A stretch of DNA of 64,000 nt from Bagarius yarrelli (Eukaryota; Chordata; Actinopteri; Siluriformes; Sisoridae). The notes under the pieces are model-generated. The model did not search any database, was not told the DNA's origin, and saw only the letters and a list, made by a program, of their open reading frames with translations. Location: positions 7,644,763 to 7,708,762 of the forward strand of contig VCAZ01000008.1 in the NCBI GenBank assembly GCA_005784505.1, given 5' to 3'. Shown here piece by piece: positions 22,061 through 33,379 of this stretch; the stretch's first letter is position 1; every line of letters begins with the position of its first letter. Made by a program: the position numbers and the translations under genes.

Positions 22061-22599
22061 CTGGGCTGGATACATGGACGTGTTTTTTTCCCCTTGATGA
22101 CCTGCTTGTAAATATGATCTCACTGTTTAAGTCAACAGATTAAACCAAACTGAACATATATGAGTGTTTTTAAGCATGGCAGACTTTGGTGACCCATCAA
22201 CCATCTTTTTTTTTTTACAAATGGTCAAAGTGCACCTATCCAAATATGAAATATTTAAAGATCTAAGAAAATAAATATATATATTTTCCAATTAGTTGGG
22301 ATGTCTCTTTGTTCTAATCAGGTTTTATAGCTCAGTCTCCAGTAAGGTGAAGCAAAATCATTATTTTTAATTGGCTTGTAAAATAAACATTTTTTTTTAA
22401 TTTGCTGTTGTTTAAACTCAAGACTGATCATGGATTTACCCAACATCTTTTCTGACCTCTACATTAACCTTCTCAAACTGTAGCGCATGCAGACATCTTT
22501 AAAAAACAAAGTAACAAATAAAGATGAACCTGGCAGCATACACAGACAAGAAACTGACAAAAGAGTACTGCCTCTGAGTTACCAAATGATCAACCCCGA

Positions 22600-23110
22600 T
22601 TTGGCAGCAGTCCTTTTATCTAGCATGTGAAAACCTAATCAGGCAGCCTGATTGCTGCGAGTGGCCTTTTGTGGTTTTTAATCCAATGAGTGTTTTAAGG
22701 AGTACATAATTGAAATTCTGTCCGGGGACAGTCGCAATTTACAGCTGTGGGGATAATGAGGAGTCATCTGGTCTCCACTCCTGTGTGTGTGTGTGTATGT
22801 GAGAGACCATCCTCACGTGCAAGAATGATGAGGCTCTGATTGGCATAACACAAAGCGGTTGACAATATGAGCCTTGGTGAAGGCCAAATTCGTTTCTTTA
22901 TTTAGACTCAGTCACTGTTTCAAGCTGGACAATGATGTTAATGATGCCATTGTTATAGTAATTGGACAGTCCATGTATCTTTCCATAGGCAAGACCTATT
23001 AAAAGCACATTTCGGTGCCTAATTTGATCCGCTTTAACAGCTAATTTGTTCTTGCACAAGAAGAGGACATCCTGGATGAACTGCTAATATAGAAAATTCA
23101 TCTCAACACA
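22600..23110. promoter_or_regulatory. candidate conserved noncoding element
   Basis: Repeat-free apart from a short TG run at 22783. It contains a near-palindrome AATCAGGCAGCCTGATT (22637-22653), TTACAGCTGTGG and several AATTG/TAATTTG cores. Conservation is inferred from texture only. Confidence 0.3.
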
Positions 23111-23429
23111 AATTATTGTACACTCTTGTAAAGGTGGTTTGCCTAAAGTGGTTCAAGCTGTAGGATTGCCGAAGGACTAAAGAAAAATTAACCGCATGAT
23201 GGTATAAAACTGTACATTTCTTGTCTATTACTACCCACTGCTACTAATACCAACAGCGGAAAATAGCACAGTTAGAATAGCTAAATATGTGGAAAAACGT
23301 TGCTATGGAGTGATTATATTGTATCGCTATAGGTAGCACATCACTGTTAAGGTTGAGTCAAGAAAAAAAGATTAAGAATGGTAAAATATAGACAGTTCAA
23401 TGTACCCAGCATGTATGTATAAATGTTAC

Positions 23430-23640
23430 CTAAAAAGAGAGTGAGAGAGAGCACGAGAGAGAGAGGGAGAGAGAGAGGAAAAGAGAATGGGAGATAATGA
23501 AAAGGAGAAAAGAGTGAGAGAGAAAGCAGAGCCTCAAGGAGAGAGCCCCAGAAAAGATGGAAAGATTAAGGAAGAAGAGCCTCAGAGCAAAGAAAGAGTA
23601 GAAGAGCCATAGAAAAAAGAAGAGCAAAAGCCCCAAAACG
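23430..23640. repeat. GA-rich polypurine stretch
   Basis: Starts with (GA)n and continues as an impure, almost all-purine plus strand for about 200 bases. The minus-strand frame across it (Leu/Ser/Phe-rich) is a by-product of the composition. Confidence 0.85.
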
Positions 23641-24082
23641 TAAAAGCACCAGATCACTCGTTACAGTCTTTATTCCTTAATCATGTTACTAGGATATGAA
23701 TGTGAGACATTCAAACTGACCAATCAGCAAATTACAGCTTCACCCACTGTGTAAAATGAGTGACACCCCGCACCCTCCCCCAAAATATATACCACTGTGC
23801 CTTCAGGAACGCCAAATGACCCTTTTATTACTGATAGTATGTTTGGGACAGAAAAGCAGAAGTCTGATCATTTTCAGCCTCACATTCTCTTCCCTTTTAA
23901 CTGCTGTATTTTCAGAGAATTGTTTTGAAAACGATGGGCATTTTGTGTTTATGCCAACGTTTAACAAAAAAATTATTAAAAGTTGGATGTCAGTCTGTGG
24001 GATAAGAAAAGCACAAGTTGAATAAAGCAGCCGCAATTCATCTGCGAGTGCACTTGCAAAAAAGTGCCGACACTGCAAAGTG

Positions 24083-24084
<2 letters not shown>

Positions 24085-24122
<38 letters not shown>
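24085..24122. repeat. (AC)n microsatellite
   Basis: Uninterrupted AC run. Confidence 0.95.
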
Positions 24123-24124
<2 letters not shown>

Positions 24125-24199
24125 CATGCGCATTCTAATAGACTGTTCACTAACTGGTCTTACTATTCATCCGCATGTACAGAACGAGACATTAGGGTG

Positions 24200-24756
24200 A
24201 TTTTATCCTCCAGTGGTTTTTCTCCTTTCTTCTAAGAACTACAGGCTGTGCTGAGCAATAGAAAGACTGTGGTATAACAGTAATAACAGCAAATGCATCA
24301 TATACTGTGTAATGCTGCTTAAATAAAGCGGCTTTAAATAAAGAATTCATTTCTTTTAAACTATAATAGACCTCTGCGTGGTTGATAACTGCTGTGGTTA
24401 AATAGTACATTTGCTCATTAGTGTAAATAGTTTAATGTCCTTCATGTTCCAAATGTCCTCGAGTTTCTATACAGTTTTCCACACTGGACATTTGACGTTA
24501 ACCTCACAATAAAGTCAAAAAGTGGTTTTACTTCAGAATCTTTTTAAAAAGGCAGAAAATCACTCTTAGGAGCAAAAAAAGGAAGAGAGCTTGGGGTGTT
24601 AATTTCATGGGGTAAGTCTTAAATTGAGCGCAATAATTTCTTCTCAACAACGCTACAGAAAGATCTTTATATCCGCAGGTGAGAGAGTCCAGCCCCCCCG
24701 CCTCCCTGTGGGTGGATCAATCTCAACCTGAGGAGGATACTTATCATGTCAGCTTA

Positions 24757-24758
<2 letters not shown>
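24200..24758. other. intergenic sequence, nothing recognised
   Basis: Unique AT-rich sequence between two AC microsatellites, with a small C-rich patch near 24690-24715. Confidence 0.4.

Positions 24759-24759
<1 letters not shown>

Positions 24760-24801
<42 letters not shown>
24760..24801. repeat. (AC)n microsatellite
   Basis: Uninterrupted AC run of about 42 bases. Confidence 0.95.
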
Positions 24802-24803
<2 letters not shown>

Positions 24804-25394
24804 ATTGAGTTATAGCTGAGCCTGTTGACCAATGAAAGTAGACATGCGGACTGAACTGAAGCTAAGCTATAATTTTGTATCCTTTTTATTTTTATATAAG
24901 GTTGTAAATGAAAAAAAAAGAGATTTATTCTGCATGTGTTCATAAAAAAACAAATATAAACAAACCTATGGCTGCATGCGTTATGGGTTTTGCCAGCTCC
25001 GGACTATTATTTTCCAGAGATTATTTGATATTATTATGAATTTATTTACATTTTTGAATTATTCATAGAAATAGATTTCATATTTTTCAGGTACACAATA
25101 TGGCCATAGTGCTACCAAGTAGAAGTAATTTATGAATGAACTTTGAGGACCCACCAAAGATGTTTTATTATTAGTGTGGTATTCTCATATTCTCTCATAA
25201 GGCCAAAAATTTCTAGCAGCACTCCAGCCGTCAGGTGTCCCAATACCTTTGGCTGAATATTATAACTCGAAGTGATGAAGAGTTCTTAGGTATATCTAAT
25301 CAGCATTACTAGTCCAATTGCTATACCAGTGATCAGTGGTATAACCATAATGATCATAATTATGCATGATCAATACAGTATAGATCACCATCTA

Positions 25395-25565
25395 CCTGTA
25401 TTCACACACTTATTTACACCTAGGGCAATCTAGTTTAGCCAATCCATTCGATAGCATCCAGCTAACCCAAAGTAAACCCACACTTGGACATTGGGGCAAC
25501 ATGGAAAAATCCTCACATAGACAGTGACCTAAGCTCAGGTGCAAACCAGGTAGCCTGGAGCAGAG
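25395..25565 (-). repeat. SINE family 3 remnant
   Basis: TTCACACACTTATTTACACC, CAATCTAGTTTAGCCAATCC, AAAGTAAACCCACACTTGGA, CATGGAAAAATCCTCACATA. The order matches the minus-strand family seen better at 51570-51845. It is strongly diverged. Confidence 0.55.
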
Positions 25566-25569
25566 AACT

Positions 25570-25995
25570 GGCAATGGTTCACACTTTTTGACCTAGATAT
25601 GGGTACGTGGCAATAGGCTGTAATAGTTGCAAGTTATAATAAAGAGACAAGGTTAAATACCAGTTGATAAGTTATGGATAAATTAATGGTGACTCATATA
25701 ACACCAGTACAGTGGCAAACCAGCAGAATCATGAGATAAACTGGTTTAGATACTCTTTCAAGCAGTCTGGTTATAATTATCCTCAGTTTATACCAACCAT
25801 CATGTGCTTTCTTAATTATCTAAAAGTACTGGTACTAATCAAATTACTAACTAATCAAAGAAGATGTTCTCACACTTTGCACTTGTGGCTCAATTTGAAT
25901 CTCGGAATTGCAATTTTTCCCAGTTTTCCCACAGCCAATTCTAACAAACCCTGGTTCATTTGCAGTCAGACTACATCACAAATAGGCATACAATA
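25570..25995. other. intergenic sequence, nothing recognised
   Basis: No repeat or gene was identified. Confidence 0.4.
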
Positions 25996-25996
25996 A

Positions 25997-26008
25997 ATAT
26001 ATATATAT

Positions 26009-26053
<45 letters not shown>
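25997..26053. repeat. (AT)n microsatellite
   Basis: An AT dinucleotide run with one phase slip near 26020, followed by a short ATTT run. Confidence 0.95.
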
Positions 26054-26057
<4 letters not shown>

Positions 26058-26193
26058 TATTTATTTATTTTTTATATTTCATCACTGTTAGGTGATATTC
26101 TAGAGCCTCACCTTTTTGTTTCACATCATTCCCCTGCTAAACATAGACACATCAGCAAAAACACTTTTTTTTTATTTCCTTACACAGGATATC

Positions 26194-26635
26194 TGTCACA
26201 AGTTGAGGGTTGAGGTTACATGCAAATGCAAAATAACAAAAGACAAAGCAATCAAACTTAAGAACTTGAAAAAAACATAAAACAAAACTTAACAGACCCT
26301 GACCTAACCTGACCTGACATGACATAAAACTGGATCATGACCATGACTTAAACATTAATTGTGACATGCAACAAAGCAAGACAAAGACAGACTGAAAAAC
26401 AGGGTATTAATAGTAGAACCTAACGGGGGTAAACAATCAACTAAACAAGACATACCTGAAAACAATGAGGACCACATGACCAAAACAAACCAATGAAAAC
26501 ATGACACATGGACAGGAAAAAAATTGACAAGATATAAACATTAAGCACATGGTCTAAAACATGAACAAAGAAATTTCTTTTTGTTGCCCTCGTGGCAGGG
26601 CAACGCACACCAGATACTTCCTGGTTCATGTAACA
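26194..26635 (-). mobile_element. solo LTR-like element, copy 2
   Basis: Same family as 437-880. The plus-strand ends are TGTCACAAGT and CATGTAACA, giving TG...CA termini on the minus strand. Shared phrases are GCAAGACAAAGACAGACTGA and AAACATTAAGCACATGG. Length is about 440 bases, with no internal retroelement genes beside it and no clear target duplication. Confidence 0.6.
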
Positions 26636-26799
26636 GCTTATTATTTTTCTGTAAACTGTGCTCTGTTTTGAATGAATTAATGTTTCAAGACATTTGTGTG
26701 TTTATTCGATCTGACTGAAATAAAGTTCTCAAGCAATGACAATGCATGTAACAGTAGACCAGTTAGTACAATCGCCAGTCAGCCGAGGTGCTAGAAGTC

Positions 26800-27235
26800 A
26801 ATTTTTTTTAATCAGTTTAGGGCCAAACGAAGGATTCTTATTCTATTGGGCTTAACAACATTAAAAATTGTTTAATGGGGATTATTTATTGTTCAGAGCA
26901 GATTTTAAATAGAAGATTTATAGAGCCCACGCTGACTGTTGTTGCTAATCCTCTTAAGCTGTAAGTAGTAGCTTGTGGGATTTTCTAATTTAACAGAATT
27001 GAAATGTTTTCTTGTTCCATATTTCAATATTTCACTAATTGTGGTTTCAGTTAATAGCATTTGGAGGAAGCATGACCTTTGGGTTATCACTTTAAAAGGG
27101 CAGAAACAAGCATTGCCGTTAAAGCTTGGAAGAAACTGTTGTGAGGATGAAAAATGCGATTTAAATTCTGTAAATAAATTGTGCAATAGCCCTGTTTGTA
27201 CAGCACAGTTTGGAAACACATGCCTGGTATAACTA
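26800..27235. promoter_or_regulatory. candidate conserved noncoding element
   Basis: Repeat-free, with frequent AATTT, TTAA and CACTTTAA cores and little low-complexity DNA (for example GGTTATCACTTTAAAAGGGC). Weak inference. Confidence 0.25.
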
Positions 27236-27239
27236 AAGA

Positions 27240-27730
27240 CGTCTATTCAGCGCGAAGAGCGAGGATCCTGAGACATCCACAGACTGTGCCAGCACTGGAA
27301 GACCTTCAGTAAGGAGAGGCCAAACCTGAGATGATCCTGAAGCATCCAGAGATTGCCAGCTCCAATTGGATGATGCCTTGTGAAGATTTGGGGTATTTAA
27401 AGCAAAGATGCCAACCCTATTTGGACGTTGATGTACTTTCATTACACAACTCCCACTGACTGTGTACGATGAAAGAAAGAACACTGCTCATGATCACACT
27501 ACCCGCTGTTTAGGATGGGCTTCCTTTTGAGTCTGGTTCCTCTCAAGGTTTATCCTCTTACCATTTAAAAGGGTTTTTTTTCTTGCCACAGTCGCCCCTG
27601 GCTTCCTCACTAGGGATGTTTTTAATAACATTTAAAAAAAATTTTTTTTTATACCATCTTGGACTTTTGTATTGTTACTTATGTTCTGTAAAGCTGCTTT
27701 GAAACAATGTCCATTTGGTTGATTGACTAG
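27240..27730 (+). repeat. dispersed teleost repeat D, longest copy
   Basis: Contains GATGATCCTGAAGCATCC, GTATTTAAAGCAAAGATGCC, CACTGACTGTGTACGATG, GGTTCCTCTCAAGGTTTATC, CTTGCCACAGTCGCC, ending GTAAAGCTGCTTTGAAACAA. The last part is common to 38770-38975, 41575-42060 and 50030-50235 and looks like the family's 3' end. No coding capacity. Confidence 0.75.
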
Positions 27731-27927
27731 GAACAAACATGAGCAAAAATGTTAACTAAAATACTTAAATAAAATAGTAAATTCACACATTAATTAAAGT
27801 TTTTTTAATTAATTAGTTAATTAGTATTAAATATACAATATTTATGCTGTTTATCCTTTGAAAGAGTTTGGTCCTTTCATTTTAGCTGAAATAGATTTGT
27901 AAAAACAAGCATATTCTTTTACAATTT

Positions 27928-27932
27928 ACACA

Positions 27933-27967
<35 letters not shown>
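27928..27967. repeat. (AC)n microsatellite
   Basis: AC run with one AAC interruption near its start. Confidence 0.94.
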
Positions 27968-27969
<2 letters not shown>

Positions 27970-28419
27970 ATAAACAGCATGAGTATGAATCCCTGAAAAT
28001 TCCAAAGACCTTATAAGGATAATAACGTTATTGCCAAATTATTTCCTCTGTAGATTTCTTGTTATTTATTATTATTTTTTTTGGAACACAAATGCTTAAT
28101 ACACATATTTCAATTATTTTCACAGCACCACCAGTAGCACAGTTTCTCTTAAATTAAAACAAACCATAAAAATACTTTAATAAGACCTAGACCAAACACT
28201 GTATTTTTCATCTATGAATATTCCTCAAGGGATATAGATTCTAATAAAACTTCCTCATCTAAACCTCATTTGAAAAAGTAGCAATGACTTCCCTATGTCG
28301 TAATTCAGACAGAAATTGCCATCAACATAGACTGTCTGTTAAAAAAATGGCATAGTTTCACATCCATTAGCGAGTACGCTGTTTTTTTCATCATTATTAT
28401 CATTATTAATTCCTCATGT

Positions 28420-28810
28420 TGGTTTCCTGCATCCTAATTAATTTGATTTTGTTTTGTCCCGCTACGGAAGCCTCTGGAAATTAATGATGTGGAACCGCAA
28501 TGTTGTGGCGCCTCTGATGGGGCTCGTCTTCGTGGGCTGAAATTTATGTCATTAGCCAAAACGGCTGGTGACTGGGAAGTTGGTGCTGGCGGTGTGGGGC
28601 TTCATGCCCGGGGGCTACGTTCTGTCTTCATAATTGATTAGACTACCAGAGAGTCGCGAAAAAGTGATAATGATAACCATAAAAAAACGTTTATTTGCAT
28701 TTTTATGATTCATATTCGAGCAAGAAGTGTTTTTCCGACTACATCAACATCTCTATCATATCCAGTCATGGAGGCATCTCATGGAAATAAATATTCATGA
28801 CTGTGGAGAT
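28420..28810. promoter_or_regulatory. candidate conserved noncoding element (strongest in the left half)
   Basis: A sharp change from AT-rich DNA to repeat-free, GC-richer sequence with CpGs. It includes CCTAATTAATTTGATTTTG, GGAAATTAATGATGTGGAAC, TTATGTCATTAGCCAAAACG and TAATTGATTAG, all homeodomain-like cores. No open frame of note. Conservation is not tested. Confidence 0.35.
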
Positions 28811-28819
28811 CCTCAGTAG

Positions 28820-29640
28820 CAGTGAAAGTTCATAAAGCCTTGAAGTTATCTTTTTAACATGTTTTAGGCATCCGAAACTGGTTATTGTTGTTTTGGCTAA
28901 TACAGAAAAATTCACCGATGATAGATGTGTGTGAGTGTGTGTGTTTGTGAAATTCTACAGCACTCCAGAAATGAGTGTGCCAGTGTTTTTTTGCACTTTA
29001 ATAACAGCCTATAGTATAGTCTCGTCTGAGGTATTTGCAAGTTAATAAGAGACCTCAAATGCTTTTCACAGTCCAATCTCTCTTCCTTTTTATCTGCACA
29101 CAGAAGGGATATTGGGAGATTTCCTCACCTCATAATGCACTCCACTTGTTTTATTTGATGTGACATCAGCCTGTATCCCCCCATCGCTATTCGAATCCCC
29201 CTACGTTTATTTGTGCACGTCAACAATAAGACTTTTTATCTCACCGTCTGCCAGGGAGAATTTTATTCCAATGGTTATGCATTTGATTTCACAGAATGAT
29301 TGTTATTTATACTTCGGTACTCTGATACTAGGGGTAATTGATAACACTAAAGTTGTATACATATTCATTAGCAGATTTTCTTTAAGGGGTACACTGTTAC
29401 ACTTAATATTCACCCTATTTGAAATTTGCCTTGATTTGTATAGTTGATAATTTGTCCTTAATGTAGACAAAATTAAAATGTCAGGAAACTTTAACATAGT
29501 TTAAATAAAGTTCTTTTACATACACCATATCGCCAAATACTCATAAGCATACTCACATTAATGTGTCTTCTGCAAATTGTTGAACCACACTATGGTCTAG
29601 AATGTCTTTGTAAGTGAGTTGTAGAATTAAATACCCTACA
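28820..29640. other. intergenic sequence
   Basis: Short TGTG run at 28927-28948. No gene or repeat was recognised. Confidence 0.4.
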
Positions 29641-29646
29641 ACTTTT

Positions 29647-29735
29647 CTAGCATTTGGCAGACGTCCTTATCCAGGGATGGATTCAGCAGTGGCAAATTGG
29701 TGGTGCTGGAAATTGAACGCATAATTCCTGCACAA
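29647..29735 (-). repeat. SINE family 1, fragment
   Basis: AGCATTTGGCAGACGTCCTT, ATCCAGGGATGG, then CAGCAGTGGCAAATTGGTGG, GGAAATTGAACGCATAATTC. The central part is deleted. Confidence 0.72.
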
Positions 29736-30100
29736 TGACAATAAAGTTGAATATTTATTATATATTTAAAATGAACTGGAACACCGAAACTAACGGCATC
29801 CCAGACCTCCTCACTCAACATTAGTGTCTGGTCTCATCAATACTATTGTGGCTAATGTTATTTTAAGAATAAGAATGAGAATACATTATCGATAAGACAT
29901 TTTTAGAGATGATAGACAATATATTTGATATTATTTTAGAATAATAATGTAATTGACATTCCACCTTTCTTCTATATTACCGAAAATGTCTCAGTGCCAC
30001 ATGCAGCAATCTTTCCCAGATCACATCACAATTAATGAATACTATTTTTTTAAATTCTGTTTTTATGTCTTTTACATACAGTTTGTTAAGTAAAACAGAT

Positions 30101-30106
30101 GCACAC

Positions 30107-30182
<76 letters not shown>
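30101..30182. repeat. compound (AC)n-(CT)n microsatellite
   Basis: AC run 30101-30142 followed after AGAGCTTT by a CT run 30150-30182. Confidence 0.95.
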
Positions 30183-30184
<2 letters not shown>

Positions 30185-30234
30185 TTCTTTAAATACCAAC
30201 ATACCGACTTTCTTCTCTCTTACTACAAACACAC

Positions 30235-30445
30235 ACAGGTTTCAAAGAGAAAACAGACCTCTTCGGTGCCGAGTCTGAACTTTAACGGTAAACAATGACG
30301 GATGGGCATCGTTTCATGGGATGTTTCAGCATACAGTGTGCGTGGCCCAGCTGTCAGCTACTAAACCAATTAGAGAAGGAGAATTAATCTGAAGCACAGA
30401 GCACGAGTCAGAGGAGAGGTCGAAAAAAATTCAATACACAACCTC
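30235..30445. promoter_or_regulatory. candidate conserved noncoding element
   Basis: Repeat-free stretch with GCCCAGCTGTCAGCTACTAA and CCAATTAGAGAAGGAGAATT, i.e. E-box/TGTCA and ATTA cores. It lies between a microsatellite and a polypurine tract. Confidence 0.28.
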
Positions 30446-30485
30446 CCACAGGGACGCTCTACTTATTGAGTCACACCAAACTCCT

Positions 30486-30858
30486 AGCAGTTAGAAGAGT
30501 GAGAAGGGGGTGGAGGGTGGAGGGTGGGGGGATACAAAGCAAAAAGAAATTAAGAGAAATAGAAGGAGACTGATCGTAGAAAGAACAACAAAGTAGAGAG
30601 ACAATAGTAGAAAGAAAGGATATTGGATAGAAGAGTATACAGAAAAGAAACTATAGAAGGGATAAGGATGTTGGGAGAGATAGAGAGAGTAAAACAGAAA
30701 AAAGGAGGAAAAAAAACAAAAAGGAAGGAAAGAGAAATAATTTTAAGGGAAGAAAAGAAAAGAAAAGAGAAAGAAAGAAAGATTGAATAAAGGAGAAGGA
30801 AGTAAAGGAAAGAAAAAGATGGAAAGTAGGAAAAGGAAAGAATAACTAAAAAGGAAAA
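30486..30858. repeat. 370-bp polypurine tract
   Basis: The plus strand is almost entirely A and G, with few pyrimidines, for about 370 bases. It starts with tandem GGTGGAGGGTGGAGGGTGG. It can in principle form triplex DNA. The minus-strand frame over it is a composition artefact. Confidence 0.85.
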
Positions 30859-31199
30859 TATTTGGAGCTCTGCTTAATAAGTTAATAAGTGTGAGATTGA
30901 AGTGAGTGTTGTGGGAGAATAGAGAGATTTTTACTCTATATATCATGTATCTGTGTGTCAATTTTATAATTTATGTTCACTTTTTATGCTGTCTATCTCA
31001 CCCTCATATTTACAAGTAACATCTACAAATATAGCTTTAGCACATACATACATTCCAACGTAGACATTTTATTAGGACGTAACCTCCCAGCTATTTATCA
31101 CGCGTACATCCTGCGAGGCTTGGGGAATATTCGAGGTGCTCTTCGAAGTCGTAATGCAGTTTTGCCTGAGAGAGGGAGCAGATGTGCAGCATGAGTTGT

Positions 31200-31345
31200 G
31201 GCACTGCTGTTCTCTTATGCTCGGTACATTTGTCAATCGTACAACTCTGCAGCCCAGTGGATTAGATGTTTGGCTTGGATCATTAAGTTTGGTTCAAACC
31301 CTGACAGGGCAGACAAGTGTTTCATCCTCGTCAAAAGCACAGAGC
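31200..31345 (+). repeat. possible tRNA-like SINE head, isolated
   Basis: CAGCCCAGTGGATTAGATGT followed by TTTGGTTCAAACCCTGACAG gives a weak A-box and a good B-box at SINE spacing. No family tail follows, and a GA-rich tract comes next. Low confidence. Confidence 0.3.
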
Positions 31346-31980
31346 AAGAGATAGAGAGAGACGGAGAGGAAGAGACACAAGCTTCATACACTGAAAGTGT
31401 AATTTGAAGTTTTTATAGCACTTAGCTGGATTAATGCTAACAAAAAACCACTGAAGTGTATCAACTTCCTCACATTAGTGTCGATTTGTGGCACAAGACA
31501 CATTTTTTCCCAACAGGAACACACTTCTTTGCTTAAATAAAGCCACCTCATGCTACATTTTTTGGTCAGTCTCCTCACATTAGCTTGTGATTAATATCAC
31601 AGTAGGAACCTTATTTTACTGTGGTAACTAGTTTAATACAGTTTCATAGAATGATATTAATTTTAAGGTCTTGGTAAAAAATAGAAATAAAACTCTAGCG
31701 TGTTTTTCGATGGTTGAATCAGAAGTCAGAAGTCAGCGCTCAACATGGGAAGAACCATCAACCTGGAAAAACCTTCCAGACGTTTGTTTTATTGACTTTT
31801 TTGAAAGTAGAACTGGGAAATACATCATTTTTGACATCTGTACATTTAAGATACACGGATGTGGAGGGGGTGGGGGAAGGGGGGCAAAAAGTTAGACATG
31901 AAACTGTGATGATGTCATTTTTAACTTCTATATACTATAGTTTTAAACAAGCAAATTTGCACTATATGGCTAAAAATATG

Positions 31981-32021
<41 letters not shown>
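31981..32021. repeat. (GATA)n microsatellite
   Basis: About ten perfect GATA units. Confidence 0.95.
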
Positions 32022-32199
32022 TTAAAAACTAGTATTTTATCTTATATATTTTGTAAAACTTTGCAGAAGTCATGCTATATGGTAAAAAGTAGATGACTAA
32101 GGTTCAGAGTAAGTTTTTACATGGCCCTGCAGTGTTGATTGCAGTTATTCAAGGCAGAAGTAAAGAAAGTTTCTCTCAGGTGGCTGGTATGGTTTTAAC

Positions 32200-32425
32200 T
32201 GTGTAGAGAGACAGACTATGAGCCGGAGAGGGGCAGGGGCATCAGTGGCAATTAATGCAAGTGGTGTCTGAGACAAGGAGGCTAATGAGATTTAATATAC
32301 TTGCAGGTGAGGAAAAGGCAAGGCTCCCGAGCCCTTAATGAACCCATGACAGCCTAATTAGCCACAATTTACAATTTCTGGGTTCTAATCAGAGGCGATG
32401 AAGCGCCGCAACAAATCTTTGTATG
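32200..32425. promoter_or_regulatory. candidate conserved noncoding element
   Basis: Repeat-free: GTGGCAATTAATGCAAGTGG, GGAGGCTAATGAGATTTAAT, CAGCCTAATTAGCCACAATT, GGCGATGAAGCGCCGCAAC. Several TAAT cores and an octamer-like ATGCAAG. Inferred from texture. Confidence 0.32.
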
Positions 32426-32429
32426 AATG

Positions 32430-33337
32430 AGTCTTTTTAAACACTTCAATCTGTTGCCTTGTACTTGATTGATAATTGCATATATTCTTCCATTTATCCC
32501 TTCATCTCTAACTAAACATCCTTCTATTCCATCACTTGCATTGTGGAGGCGAATACCAGGCGCAGATCGTGAAAAGATGGAGAATGAATTTAGCTCTTAA
32601 AAAAAAAAAAAAAGTCCAGAAGAGTTGACAGGTGATCATTAAAATGATCATTAAAATGTAAAGAAGAATAAAAAAGTTTTTAACTGGTTTTAAGTTTAAA
32701 TACTGATGAAAGCGTATAGAGTTATATAAGCAGCGAATAAAAGGATGTACAGACGCAGTAAAGGGATTAAAGCACTCCCTCAGTCCAAACTTAGCAAGCA
32801 GTGCTATTATTCATGCACACTGGCATTCGGCGACAGACAGTGAGACAGGTATATATTGACCTGTGGGCCTGGGAGTCACCGTTCACACACAACACACCGA
32901 ACAAAAACGCGACATTAAACACTCGCATCACCTTGCTATTTCCACAGCACACCATCTGAACACTCTGAATAACATCTGTTAAGATTTACCCGAATAAATT
33001 TTGGCATCTGGTTGCTATTTTCCTGTTTTGTGGGTTTTCTAAAAAATCTATATTTGGGAAATAAATACAGAAAGGTTTTGGATGTGAAGGTTAAATAAAA
33101 AAGCGCCAAACATATTGGGTATTTGATTTTTATTCTTATTTTTCATATTTTATACTAAATTATTTATCTTTTTGTACAGATAGAGAAAAACTTTCATTTA
33201 AATTCGTGCAGCCATGTGTAATTGCTGTGTTGTATTTTATTAGATATAAAATTTGTAAAATAATTATGTGGTATTTAATATTATTATTATTTTTATTATC
33301 TAAGGTGATTTATTTATTTAAGATTTGCATGCCATAG
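32430..33337. other. intergenic sequence, nothing recognised
   Basis: Contains a direct repeat GATCATTAAAAT at 32634-32657. No gene or family repeat. Confidence 0.4.

Positions 33338-33372
<35 letters not shown>
33338..33372. repeat. (GATA)n microsatellite
   Basis: About eight GATA units. Confidence 0.94.
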
Positions 33373-33379
33373 AAATTTG

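Noticed and set aside
23430..23657. Leu/Ser/Phe-rich minus frame resembling a membrane protein
   Set aside because: It is the direct result of the GA-rich composition, as is the frame at 30743-30961.
24018..24200. Short ORFs through AC/TG microsatellites (also at 4426, 7182, 24749, 30035)
   Set aside because: The frames are translations of dinucleotide repeats (poly His-Thr or Cys-Val) and are not genes.
27233..27484. 83-codon minus frame
   Set aside because: It lies in dispersed repeat D, which shows no coding capacity in other copies.
31981..32021. CRISPR-like array
   Set aside because: A simple tetranucleotide microsatellite without spacers. Nothing in the window has repeat-spacer structure.
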